A DNA stretch of 64,000 bases from Arthrobacter oryzae (GTDB lineage: Bacteria; Actinomycetota; Actinomycetes; Actinomycetales; Micrococcaceae). Below the pieces are notes generated by a model. It saw only the letters and a program-made list of their open reading frames with translations, searched no databases and had not been told where the DNA came from. Numbering within the stretch: position 1 is the stretch's first letter; each line of letters begins with the position of its first letter. Of the stretch, positions 57,326-64,000 are shown piece by piece. Location: assembly GCF_030812315.1 (NCBI RefSeq), contig NZ_JAUSSM010000005.1:62001-126000 (forward strand), written 5' to 3'. Position numbers and translations under genes: made by a program.

Positions 57326-59058
57326 AGCGCCTCCCGCACGTCTCCCAGCACGCCGTCGAGCGCTGCCCGGGCCGCCTGCCGCGCCTCGGGCAGCTCCGCG
57401 GCTGAACCCACGCTCCGGATGACTTCGAGGTAGCACTTGAGCTTCGGTTCGGTGCCGCTGGGGCGGATGATCACCCTGCTCAGGTCCTTCGTCAGGTAGA
57501 GCAGGCCGTCCGTCGGCGGCAGGTTTTCACTGCCTACGGCCAGGTCCCGGAACGCTTCGACGGCCGAGCCGCCGAAGGATTCCGGCGGGCTGACCCGGAG
57601 CCGGTTCATCATGGCATCCAGCAGGCCCAGGTCCGCCACGCGGATACTTAGCTGGTCGCTGGCGTGCAGCCCGTGCACCAGGTACAGCTCATCGAGCGTA
57701 TCGAAAATCGTTTTGCCGTCCGCTTTGGCCGCGGCCGCCAGTTCCGCGATCAGCACGGCGGCGGAAATACCGTCCTTGTCCCGGACCAGTTCCGGGGCCA
57801 CACAGTATCCCAGCGCTTCCTCGTAGCCGTAGAGCAGGCCGGGAACGCGGGAGATCCACTTGAACCCGGTCAGCGTTTCCTCATGGGAGTACCCGGCCGC
57901 AGCGGCGATCCGTGCCAGCAGGCGCGAGGAAACAATCGAATTCGCGAAGACACCCTCGGTGCTGCTGTCCCCGCCCGCGGCGAGCCTGGCCACAACGTGC
58001 GCACCCAGCAACGCACCCACTTCGTCCCCGCGCAGCATTCGCCAGGCCCCCGTGTCCGGATCCTTGGCTGCAACGGCGGCGCGGTCGGCGTCGGGGTCGT
58101 TGGCCAGCACAATGTCAGCGTCCTCGCGGGCCGCTGTTTCCAGCGCCAGGTCCAGTGCGCCAGGTTCCTCCGGATTGGGAAAATTCACCGTGGGGAAGTC
58201 CGGGTCCGGCAGGGCCTGTTCGGACACCAGGGTGACGTCGGCAAAGCCTGCAGCCTTCAGCACGGCCACCGCGGTGTCGCCGCCCACGCCGTGCATGGGG
58301 GTCAGGACAATCTTCAGGTCGCGGGCCGGGAACCTATCGGGAAGCGCCAGGGCGGCCACCGCGGCCTGATATCCGGCGGTGATGGACGGCTCAAGAACGG
58401 TCCAGCCCGAGGGGGCAAGGGCGATGGATTCCAGAGCACCGACCCCATCGATCTCTGCTGCAATCCGGGCATCGTATGGTGCCACGATTTGCGCCCCGCG
58501 CCCGCTTTCCTCGACCGCATGACGGCCGAGGTACACCTTGTAGCCGTTGTCCTGCGGCGGGTTGTGGCTGGCCGTCACCATCACGCCGCCGTCGCAGTCC
58601 AGCGCCCGGACAGCGTAGGCGACCAGCGGCGTCGGGAGCGCCTGCGGCATCAGGAAGGTTTCGATTCCCGCAGCCGTGAAGATCGCGGTCGTCTCCTCGG
58701 CGAAAATATCGGAGTTGTAGCGGGCATCAAAGCCGACGACGGCGCGGGGCCTGGTGCCCGGCGAGGCCTCCGCGACAGCGGCGGTCAGGAATGCGGCGAA
58801 ACCGGCGGCTGCCCGCCGCACCACGACGCGGTTCATCCGGTTGGGTCCGGGGCCGAGTTCCGCGCGGAGGCCGGCGGTACCGAACTGCAGCGTTCCGCTG
58901 AAGCTGTCTTCGAGTTCCTGGCGGGCAGAGGGAACCCCGTCCTGCGTGAGCTGGATGAGTTCTGTCAAAGCGGCGGCAGTGGCGGGATCCGGGTCCTGGG
59001 CGGCCCAGTTACGGGCGTCGCTCAGCAGCTGCGGAAATCCGGCATCGGAAGACGTCAT
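57316..59058 (-). CDS. Phosphomannomutase/phosphoglucomutase (alpha-D-phosphohexomutase superfamily)
   Basis: The enzyme interconverts hexose 1- and 6-phosphates. Four domains are recognisable in 580 residues: an N-terminal extension with FGTAGLRAELGPGPNRMN, the phosphoserine loop in VTASHNPPQDNGYK, the metal loop DPDADR, the sugar-binding GEE-equivalent region (GYEEALGYCV) and the phosphate-binding C-terminal RPSGTEPKLKCY. This long form is the PmmB/Pgm2 type found beside purine nucleoside phosphorylase in actinobacteria, which can act on ribose or deoxyribose phosphates as well as hexoses. It could therefore serve nucleoside salvage (inference). Confidence 0.93.
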   Translation of the reverse strand: MTSSDAGFPQLLSDARNWAAQDPDPATAAALTELIQLTQDGVPSARQELEDSFSGTLQFGTAGLRAELGPGPNRMNRVVVRRAAAGFAAFLTAAVAEASPGTRPRAVVGFDARYNSDIFAEETTAIFTAAGIETFLMPQALPTPLVAYAVRALDCDGGVMVTASHNPPQDNGYKVYLGRHAVEESGRGAQIVAPYDARIAAEIDGVGALESIALAPSGWTVLEPSITAGYQAAVAALALPDRFPARDLKIVLTPMHGVGGDTAVAVLKAAGFADVTLVSEQALPDPDFPTVNFPNPEEPGALDLALETAAREDADIVLANDPDADRAAVAAKDPDTGAWRMLRGDEVGALLGAHVVARLAAGGDSSTEGVFANSIVSSRLLARIAAAAGYSHEETLTGFKWISRVPGLLYGYEEALGYCVAPELVRDKDGISAAVLIAELAAAAKADGKTIFDTLDELYLVHGLHASDQLSIRVADLGLLDAMMNRLRVSPPESFGGSAVEAFRDLAVGSENLPPTDGLLYLTKDLSRVIIRPSGTEPKLKCYLEVIRSVGSAAELPEARQAARAALDGVLGDVREALGL

Positions 59059-59118
59059 AGGAACAAGCTATCGTCTAACCGTCACTATCCGCTGCCCGAC
59101 AAGCACCGGAGGGAATCC

Positions 59119-59148
59119 TTGACAGTAAATTTTCTGGACACGTAATGT
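59119..59148 (+). promoter_or_regulatory. Consensus promoter of the Rrf2 gene, leaderless
   Basis: TTGACA (59119-59124), an 18-nt spacer and TAATGT (59143-59148) form a near-consensus housekeeping promoter. The ATG begins 7 nt after the -10 box, so the transcript should start at or next to the start codon. Confidence 0.7.
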
Positions 59149-59155
59149 CTGAAAA

Positions 59156-59641
59156 ATGAAGATGGGCCAGGGGGTTGAGTGGGCGCTGCACTGCTGCGTC
59201 AACATGTCCTGGGCGCCCGCCGGGGAGGCGGTGAACAGCGCGCGGCTGGCGGAGCTGTACCAGTTGCCCGCCGCCTACTTGAACAAGCAACTGCAGGCTC
59301 TGGTCCGGGCCGGCATCCTGTCCTCCGTGTCCGGACCCCGCGGCGGCTTCCAGTTGGCTCAGCCTGCGGAAAAGATCACCGTGCTGGACGTTGTCCTGGC
59401 TATTGAGGGTCAGGAGCCGGCCTTTCGCTGCGAGTCCATCCTCGCGAAGGCGCCGGGGGCGGATCCCGCCGAAGACTACCTCCGCAGCTGCCTGGTGTCC
59501 CAGACCATGCGGCAGGCCGAGCTTGCCTGGCGGCAGACGCTGTCCCGGCAGACCGTCGCCGGCATCGCCGCCAACGTTGAACGGAAGTTTCCCGGATCCC
59601 GCAAAGACACGCTGCGCCGGCTGATGCCCGCCAGGTTTTAA
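59156..59641 (+). CDS. Rrf2 family transcriptional regulator
   Basis: This 161-residue protein starts with the Rrf2 pattern MKMGQGVEWALHCCVNM, a winged helix (NSARLAELYQLPAAYLNKQL) and the wing GILSSVSGPRGGFQLAQP, then VLDVVLAIEG. Rrf2 regulators often sense iron-sulfur clusters, nitric oxide or cysteine through three cysteines after this point. Here Cys residues are CC at 13-14, one in FRCES and one in RSCLVS, fewer and differently placed than in IscR/NsrR, so cluster binding is uncertain. It is divergent from the hexomutase gene and has a consensus promoter without a leader. Targets unknown. Confidence 0.88.
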   Translation: MKMGQGVEWALHCCVNMSWAPAGEAVNSARLAELYQLPAAYLNKQLQALVRAGILSSVSGPRGGFQLAQPAEKITVLDVVLAIEGQEPAFRCESILAKAPGADPAEDYLRSCLVSQTMRQAELAWRQTLSRQTVAGIAANVERKFPGSRKDTLRRLMPARF

Positions 59642-59694
59642 GCGGACCCGGCGGGTAGTGCACCGGCTGCCCCACGCACCGGCTGAACCAGCTG

Positions 59695-60513
59695 TCAGAG
59701 CTTGACGATGATTTCCGCGAGCAGCTTGGAGATGCGCGGGCCGGCGGAGTGTCCGGCTTCCAGCACTTCCTCATGGCTCAACGGCACCGGGCTGATGCCG
59801 GCGGCGAGGTTGGTCACCAGGGAGATGCCGAAAACCTCCATGCCTGCATGACGTGCGGCGATGGCTTCGAGGGCTGTGGACATGCCCACCAGGTCGGCAC
59901 CGATCCGCTTGGCGTACTGCACCTCCGCCGGCGTTTCGTAGTGCGGGCCGGTGAACTGCGCGTAGACGCCCTCGTCGAGGGAGGGGTCGACTTCGCGGGC
60001 CAGTCCACGGATCCGTGCGGAGTACAGATCTGTCAGGTCAACAAAGGTTGCGCCCTCCAGCGGGGACGTGGCGGTGAGGTTGATGTGATCTTTGATGAGC
60101 ACGGGAGTGCCGGGCGTCCAGCTCTCATTGAGGCCGCCGCAGCCGTTCGTGACCACCAGGGTCCTGCAGCCTGCAGCTGCGGCCGTGCGGACTCCGTGCA
60201 CCACGGCGCGGACGCCTTTGCCTTCGTAATAGTGCGTCCGGGCACCTAGCACCAGCGCGCGTTTGCCTTCCTTGGTCAGGACGGAGCGGATGGTGCCGAC
60301 GTGGCCTTCCACCGCCGGGGCGGAGAAACCGGGGACCTCGTCAGCGGACAGCGTTGCGGTGGTCTCGCCGATCAGGTCCGCGGCGTCGCCCCAGCCTGAG
60401 CCGAGCACCAGCGCGACGTCGTGGCGGTCCACGCCCGTCTCCTCGGCGATGTAGTCGGCGGCTGCGCGGGCGGCATCAAAAGGGTCCGTGTTCAGGAATT
60501 CTGTATTACTCAC
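59695..60513 (-). CDS. punA: Purine-nucleoside phosphorylase (trimeric, PunA type)
   Basis: It splits inosine and guanosine (or deoxy forms) with phosphate into base and (deoxy)ribose 1-phosphate. VALVLGSGWGDAADLI is the phosphate-binding loop, with ARTHYYEG, VTNGCGGLNESWTPG, FTGPHYETPAEV and VGMSTALEAIAARH as in the low-molecular-mass trimeric family. The base-binding Glu is in YETPAE and the Asn in VTNLAAG. At 272 residues it is normal. It is divergent from the LpdA-like gene. The hexomutase at 57316 and deoC at 40548 could complete sugar-phosphate recovery. Confidence 0.94.
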   Translation of the reverse strand: MSNTEFLNTDPFDAARAAADYIAEETGVDRHDVALVLGSGWGDAADLIGETTATLSADEVPGFSAPAVEGHVGTIRSVLTKEGKRALVLGARTHYYEGKGVRAVVHGVRTAAAAGCRTLVVTNGCGGLNESWTPGTPVLIKDHINLTATSPLEGATFVDLTDLYSARIRGLAREVDPSLDEGVYAQFTGPHYETPAEVQYAKRIGADLVGMSTALEAIAARHAGMEVFGISLVTNLAAGISPVPLSHEEVLEAGHSAGPRISKLLAEIIVKL

Positions 60514-60608
60514 TGGTACAAGCTATCGTGCCTGCGGTGCGCTGCCCAGCAGTGGCGCAGCTCCCTTTTCTTGGTGTGCGGCGGCGGATGGGTAGAGAAT
60601 GGATCTTT

Positions 60609-62024
60609 GTGACTACGCATCCGGATTTCAGCTCACCTCGCATCGCAATTCTCGGCGGAGGGCCCGGTGGCTATGAAGCCGCCATGGTGGCCGCCTCCCT
60701 GGGGGCGCAAGTCACCATCATCGAACGGGCCGGCCTCGGCGGCTCCGCGGTGCTCACCGACGTCGTACCTTCCAAGACCCTCATCGCGACGGCGGACCTG
60801 ATGACCCGCGTCGGTGAGGCGGGGGAGCTGGGCGTGAAGTTCGACGTCGACGGCGGCGATTTCGCGCCGGTGATGCGCGCTGACCTGAAGCACATCAACG
60901 ACCGCCTGCTCGGCCTGGCACGGAAACAATCCGAGGACATCAGGGGCGGACTGGAGCATCAGGGCGTGCGCATCCTGATCGGCTCCGGCAGGCTGCTGGA
61001 CAACCACACCATCGAAGTCCTCACCGTTGACGGCACGGAGACAGTCGAAGCGGACACCATCCTTCTCGCCGTCGGCGCCCATCCCCGCGAACTTCCCACC
61101 GCGCGGCCGGACGGCGACCGGATCCTCAACTGGGCGCAGATCTACAACATGGACGAGCTTCCGGAGGAGCTCATCGTGGTGGGTTCCGGCGTCACCGGCG
61201 CGGAATTTGCCTCCGCCTACAACGGCCTGGGCTCCAAGGTCACACTGATCTCCAGCCGCGACCGCGTGCTGCCGGGCTCGGACACCGACGCCGCCGAGGT
61301 CCTGGAAGGCGTCTTCGAACGCCGCGGCGTGAAGGTGCTTTCCCGCTCCCGCGCCGAAACGGTGGAACGGACGGACGACGGCGTCGTGGTCACCCTGGGC
61401 GACGGCTCCAAGGTGACCGGCAGCCACTGCCTGGTCTGTGTCGGTTCCATCCCCAACACGGCAGGCATCGGCTTGGAGGAAGCAGGCGTTGCGGTCACCG
61501 AGAGCGGCCACATCAAGGTGGACGGCGTCTCGCGCACCACCGCCCCCAACATCTACGCCGCCGGTGACTGCACCGGCGTCCTGGCTCTCGCATCGGTCGC
61601 GGCCATGCAGGGCCGCATCGCCGTGGCCCACTTCCTGGGCGACGCCGTCATGCCGATCAAGCTGCACCAGGTGGCCTCCAACATCTTCACCTCACCGGAG
61701 ATTGCATCCGTGGGTGTGTCCGAAGCGGAAATTGATTCGGGCAAATACCAGGGCGACGTGGTGAAGCTGTCGCTGCGCAGCAACGCTCGCGCCAAGATGC
61801 GCAACCACCGTGATGGATTCGTCAAAATCTTCGCCCGCAAGGGTTCCGGCACGGTGATCGGCGGCGTTGTAGTGGGCCCGAACGCCTCCGAGCTGATTTT
61901 CGCGATCTCCATCGCCGTCACCCAAAAGCTTCACGTCGACGACGTCGCCAGCACCTTCACGGTGTACCCGTCACTCAGCGGTTCCATCTCTGAAGCGGCC
62001 AGGCGCCTGCACGTCCACATGTAG
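60609..62024 (+). CDS. LpdA-like NAD(P)H quinone reductase (flavoprotein without the redox disulfide)
   Basis: GTG 60609 (VTTHPDFSSPRIAILGGGPGG) is preferred; ATG 60588 is an alternative, and neither has a strong ribosome site. FAD (GGGPGGYEA), NAD (VVGSGVTGAEFA) and dimer domains (FTSPEIASVGVSE ... VYPSLSGSISEAARRL) are those of dihydrolipoamide dehydrogenases. The CxxxxC active-site pair is missing: the segment reads GLGGSAVLTDVVPSK. This matches the LpdA/Rv3303c group, which reduces quinones rather than disulfides. About 471 residues. It is divergent from punA, as in mycobacteria, and its 3' end overlaps the next gene by 54 bp on the other strand. Confidence 0.88.
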   Translation: MTTHPDFSSPRIAILGGGPGGYEAAMVAASLGAQVTIIERAGLGGSAVLTDVVPSKTLIATADLMTRVGEAGELGVKFDVDGGDFAPVMRADLKHINDRLLGLARKQSEDIRGGLEHQGVRILIGSGRLLDNHTIEVLTVDGTETVEADTILLAVGAHPRELPTARPDGDRILNWAQIYNMDELPEELIVVGSGVTGAEFASAYNGLGSKVTLISSRDRVLPGSDTDAAEVLEGVFERRGVKVLSRSRAETVERTDDGVVVTLGDGSKVTGSHCLVCVGSIPNTAGIGLEEAGVAVTESGHIKVDGVSRTTAPNIYAAGDCTGVLALASVAAMQGRIAVAHFLGDAVMPIKLHQVASNIFTSPEIASVGVSEAEIDSGKYQGDVVKLSLRSNARAKMRNHRDGFVKIFARKGSGTVIGGVVVGPNASELIFAISIAVTQKLHVDDVASTFTVYPSLSGSISEAARRLHVHM

Positions 62025-62651
62025 CACCGGAGGTTGAGCTGAGGCCGCACTCCGGGTCACCCGGGCGGCCACCAGATACAACAGCCCGGTGATCAGCGGC
62101 ACCACGCTTACGGCAGAGAGGGCCACCACTCCGGCGAGGCTCCCCAGTGCCGAGAACGCGACAGGGCCGACGCCGAGGGCCAGCAGCAGCCAGCCCGCGG
62201 CGGATGTCCGCTTCAGGCCCAGGACGGCTGCCGGGAAGGCCAGCACCAGGACAGCCACCGCCCGGACGGGCCCGTTCGCGTTCTCAAACGCACGCCACGA
62301 CGCCGAATCGACGGCGAACCAGACGCCCGCCGCGATGAGCAAACCGGTCAGCACGGTCAGGGCAGGGGCAGCCCACGCGGGACGAAGCCAGGCAAGTACC
62401 GCGAGTGCGGCCATCGGCAGGGCCCAGGACACGATCAGCATGACTCCTTCCGTGCCGCCTGGATCAGCCAGGGCATAGCCGCTGATGAACAGGCCGGCAA
62501 CGGCGGTGAAGGCCGTCATGATCGCGGCCGCCGTCCAGACGAGCGCGCGGGCCCGGAAGGAACGGTCCGGCTGCCGCAGTGAGACGATGGCCATCACCGC
62601 GGCAGCCAGGGTGAGTGCGGCCGCAGCCAGGAATATGGTGACAGCAAACAT
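61971..62651 (-). CDS. Multi-pass membrane protein of unknown function
   Basis: The 226-residue product has seven hydrophobic segments (MFAVTIFLAAAALTLAAAVM, ALVWTAAAIMTAFTAVAGLFI, MLIVSWALPMAALAVLAWL and others), short loops and a polar C-terminal tail. I recognise no family. Its last ~18 codons lie antisense to the end of the LpdA-like gene, so the two convergent genes overlap by 54 bp; the tail may simply be read-through sequence. No terminator was seen between them. Confidence 0.7.
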   Translation of the reverse strand: MFAVTIFLAAAALTLAAAVMAIVSLRQPDRSFRARALVWTAAAIMTAFTAVAGLFISGYALADPGGTEGVMLIVSWALPMAALAVLAWLRPAWAAPALTVLTGLLIAAGVWFAVDSASWRAFENANGPVRAVAVLVLAFPAAVLGLKRTSAAGWLLLALGVGPVAFSALGSLAGVVALSAVSVVPLITGLLYLVAARVTRSAASAQPPVLHVDVQAPGRFRDGTAE

Positions 62652-62749
62652 CGCGGCCCTCCTCCGGATCCAGGGACCGTACGTCCCATGACACCCCAGC
62701 AGCTCGGGTCGGGCAAGGGGCCAAAGTCCTGCCGGGGAACGCCCCGCAG

Positions 62750-62807
62750 TTATTGTCAGACTGATAAAAATGGTGGTAGGTTTTTATTATCAGTTTGATA
62801 ATAAAAA
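62750..62807 (+). promoter_or_regulatory. Paired palindromic operators upstream of pnuC
   Basis: A perfect 12-bp-arm palindrome (62781-62792 with 62796-62807, core TTATTATCA-GTT-TGATAATAA) lies just before pnuC. A weaker copy, TTATTGTCA-GAC-TGATAAAAA, lies at 62750-62770. Centres are 34 bp apart, about three helical turns. This AT-rich block stands out in the GC-rich surroundings. A repressor responding to NAD status is likely; which one cannot be told here. Confidence 0.7.
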
Positions 62808-62819
62808 GGGGAAAGCGAC

Positions 62820-63485
62820 ATGAACCACTTGATTGCCTGGATGAACTCGGCAGCCTTCACACTCTTTGACAGCCCTGTCAGCTGGATCGAAGTCATCGGC
62901 TTCGCGACCGGCGCGGCCTGTGTCTACGGCGTCGCCCGGCAGAAACTGTGGAACTGGCCCGTCGGTATCCTGAACAACATTTGCTTCATCCTCCTGTTCC
63001 TGGGTGCAGGTCTCTACGGTGAGACTCTTCTCCAGCTGATTTTCGCGGCCGTTGCTCTTTACGGCTGGTACAACTGGCTCCGCGGTAATGCCGGGACGGC
63101 AGGAAGGAACGACCTTCCCATCCGGGATGCCTCGCGGAAGGAGATCCTCACTGGCCTTGGGATTACCGCCATCGGCACCGCCGCCGTCGCCATGGTCCTC
63201 ACTCACGGCACCGACTCCCAGGTGCCTTGGCCGGACGCTTTCGTCCTGACTGCCTCCCTGGTGGCAACCTACGGCCAGGCAAAGAAGATTTTCCAGCACT
63301 GGCACGTGTGGATCCTCATCGATGTGGTCTCCGTTCCGCTGTACTTCAGCCGCGGGCTGACGCTGACTGCCTTCCTGTACGTTGGATTCCTGTTCCTCTG
63401 CGTCTACGGGCTCATCGACTGGAAACGCACCCGTACAGCCGGGGCGCCCGATGCCTTCCCGGCAACCGTTACCGCAGGAGCCTGA
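62820..63485 (+). CDS. pnuC: Nicotinamide riboside transporter PnuC
   Basis: PnuC facilitates uptake of the NAD precursor nicotinamide riboside, which is trapped by phosphorylation inside. The ATG follows AAAAGGGGAAAG. The 221-residue protein has seven hydrophobic helices. It carries the family's aromatic/Asn motifs: KLWNWPVGILNNICFILLF, ALYGWYNWLRG, and late HWHVWILIDVVSVPLYFSRGL and YGLIDWKR. The next gene, a NadR-type kinase/adenylyltransferase, starts 1 nt after its stop, giving a transport-and-activation pair under the palindromic operators upstream. Confidence 0.95.
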   Translation: MNHLIAWMNSAAFTLFDSPVSWIEVIGFATGAACVYGVARQKLWNWPVGILNNICFILLFLGAGLYGETLLQLIFAAVALYGWYNWLRGNAGTAGRNDLPIRDASRKEILTGLGITAIGTAAVAMVLTHGTDSQVPWPDAFVLTASLVATYGQAKKIFQHWHVWILIDVVSVPLYFSRGLTLTAFLYVGFLFLCVYGLIDWKRTRTAGAPDAFPATVTAGA

Positions 63486-63486
63486 C

Positions 63487-64000
63487 ATGTACAAGAACGC
63501 CATGGTCATCGGAAAGTTCTACCCGCCCCATGCCGGACATGCCCACCTCATCGCGACGGCAGCTGCACAGGCGGAGCGGGTTTCGGTCCTGGTCCTGGGC
63601 AGCAGGTTCGAATCCGTGGACGTCGCGGAGCGGACGCGGTGGCTCGAGGAAGAATTCTCCGGCGACGCCGGGGTACAGATCATCGGCATGCGAAATGATT
63701 GCCCCGAGGACTACGCGTCCGACGAGATCTGGAAGGCCCAGAGCGAGCTAATGCGCCTTGCGCTGAAGACGCACGGCGTAGCTGCCATTGACGCTGTCTT
63801 CAGCTCCGAGGACTACGGATCCCGCCTGGCTGTCGCCTTCGATGCGGAACACATCCTGGTGGACCCGGCGCGGTCCACATACCCGGTCAGCGGGACGTTA
63901 TGCCGTGACGACCTCACGGCTGCCTGGCCCAGCATCATCGCCCCTGCCCGGCTGCAGATGTGCACCCGCATCATCGTCGTCGGTGCCGAATCAACCGGCA
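63487..64000 (+). CDS. nadR: NadR-type NMN adenylyltransferase / ribosylnicotinamide kinase (3' truncated by window edge)
   Basis: The ATG lies 1 nt after the pnuC stop. The nucleotidyltransferase motif GKFYPPHAGHAHLI (residues 9-22, with the HxGH signature at 15-18) opens the protein. Residues to ~160 fit the NadR NMNAT domain (SSEDYGSRLA, DPARSTYPVSGT). The window ends in IIVVGAESTG at ~162-171, the start of the Walker A loop of the C-terminal ribosylnicotinamide kinase. There is no N-terminal HTH, unlike the repressor form of enteric NadR. Its kinase would phosphorylate the nicotinamide riboside brought in by PnuC and its N-terminal domain would make NAD. Confidence 0.93.
   Translation, partial: MYKNAMVIGKFYPPHAGHAHLIATAAAQAERVSVLVLGSRFESVDVAERTRWLEEEFSGDAGVQIIGMRNDCPEDYASDEIWKAQSELMRLALKTHGVAAIDAVFSSEDYGSRLAVAFDAEHILVDPARSTYPVSGTLCRDDLTAAWPSIIAPARLQMCTRIIVVGAESTG

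Overview
This window looks like chromosome from a high-GC actinobacterium of the Arthrobacter / Pseudarthrobacter type (Micrococcaceae). The grounds are codon use, many GTG starts, the phosphohexomutase / purine nucleoside phosphorylase / LpdA-like neighbourhood, the SufS-SufU pair, a SARP regulator, a likely GlnR-controlled nitrite reductase locus, and several giant ATPase-LuxR regulators. No rRNA, tRNA, CRISPR array, transposase or phage gene was seen.

Layout. 1-4558: two large LuxR-type regulators, the first cut by the window edge. 4559-18381: a cell-surface polysaccharide locus. It holds a UDP-HexNAc dehydrogenase, a sugar epimerase, three NodB-type deacetylases (one anchored by SLH repeats, one with its metal ligands lost), a processive GT2 synthase, a membrane-anchored GH18 hydrolase, and two paralogous lipoproteins with a probable double-psi barrel. 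18697-21444: a third ATPase-LuxR regulator. 21568-23602: sufS, sufU and a small HTH protein. 23800-24158: two convergent, previously uncalled small membrane proteins. 24412-26900: a pyruvyltransferase-like protein and a GT2 enzyme. 26955-29226: small membrane protein, DUF2505 and SDR-DUF2867 genes. 29382-34256: a giant secreted heme peroxidase with RTX, FN3 and SLH modules. 34606-35556: a SARP regulator. 35664-41279: mfd, a YdjM-like hydrolase, a small membrane protein and deoC. 41372-51593: a FAD reductase and a tightly overlapped seven-gene lipid-type operon (GMC oxidoreductase to patatin). 51759-57269: the nitrite assimilation locus (hemD-like, cobA, nirB, divergent nirD). 57316-62651: hexomutase, Rrf2 regulator, punA, LpdA-like flavoprotein and a membrane protein. 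62820-64000: pnuC and the start of nadR.

The most interesting signal is regulatory. Four promoters share one element, GTAG-N4-YACTC, placed 23-24 nt before a TASSST-type -10 box; three of them also carry AAAGAC two bases upstream. They drive the two halves of the polysaccharide locus, the third LuxR regulator, and a leaderless 45-residue membrane peptide. The two polysaccharide transcripts also share an unusual leader, in which a 5' GGGTCTC segment can pair with a GAGACC sequence shown in the loop of a strong downstream hairpin. Together these suggest an undescribed surface-polysaccharide regulon, possibly controlled by the large LuxR proteins, with a cis-acting RNA layer. A related cluster of AAAGAC elements lies in front of the SARP gene.

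Coordinates, motifs and pairings were read by eye. Family names rest on recognised motifs; no database search was run.
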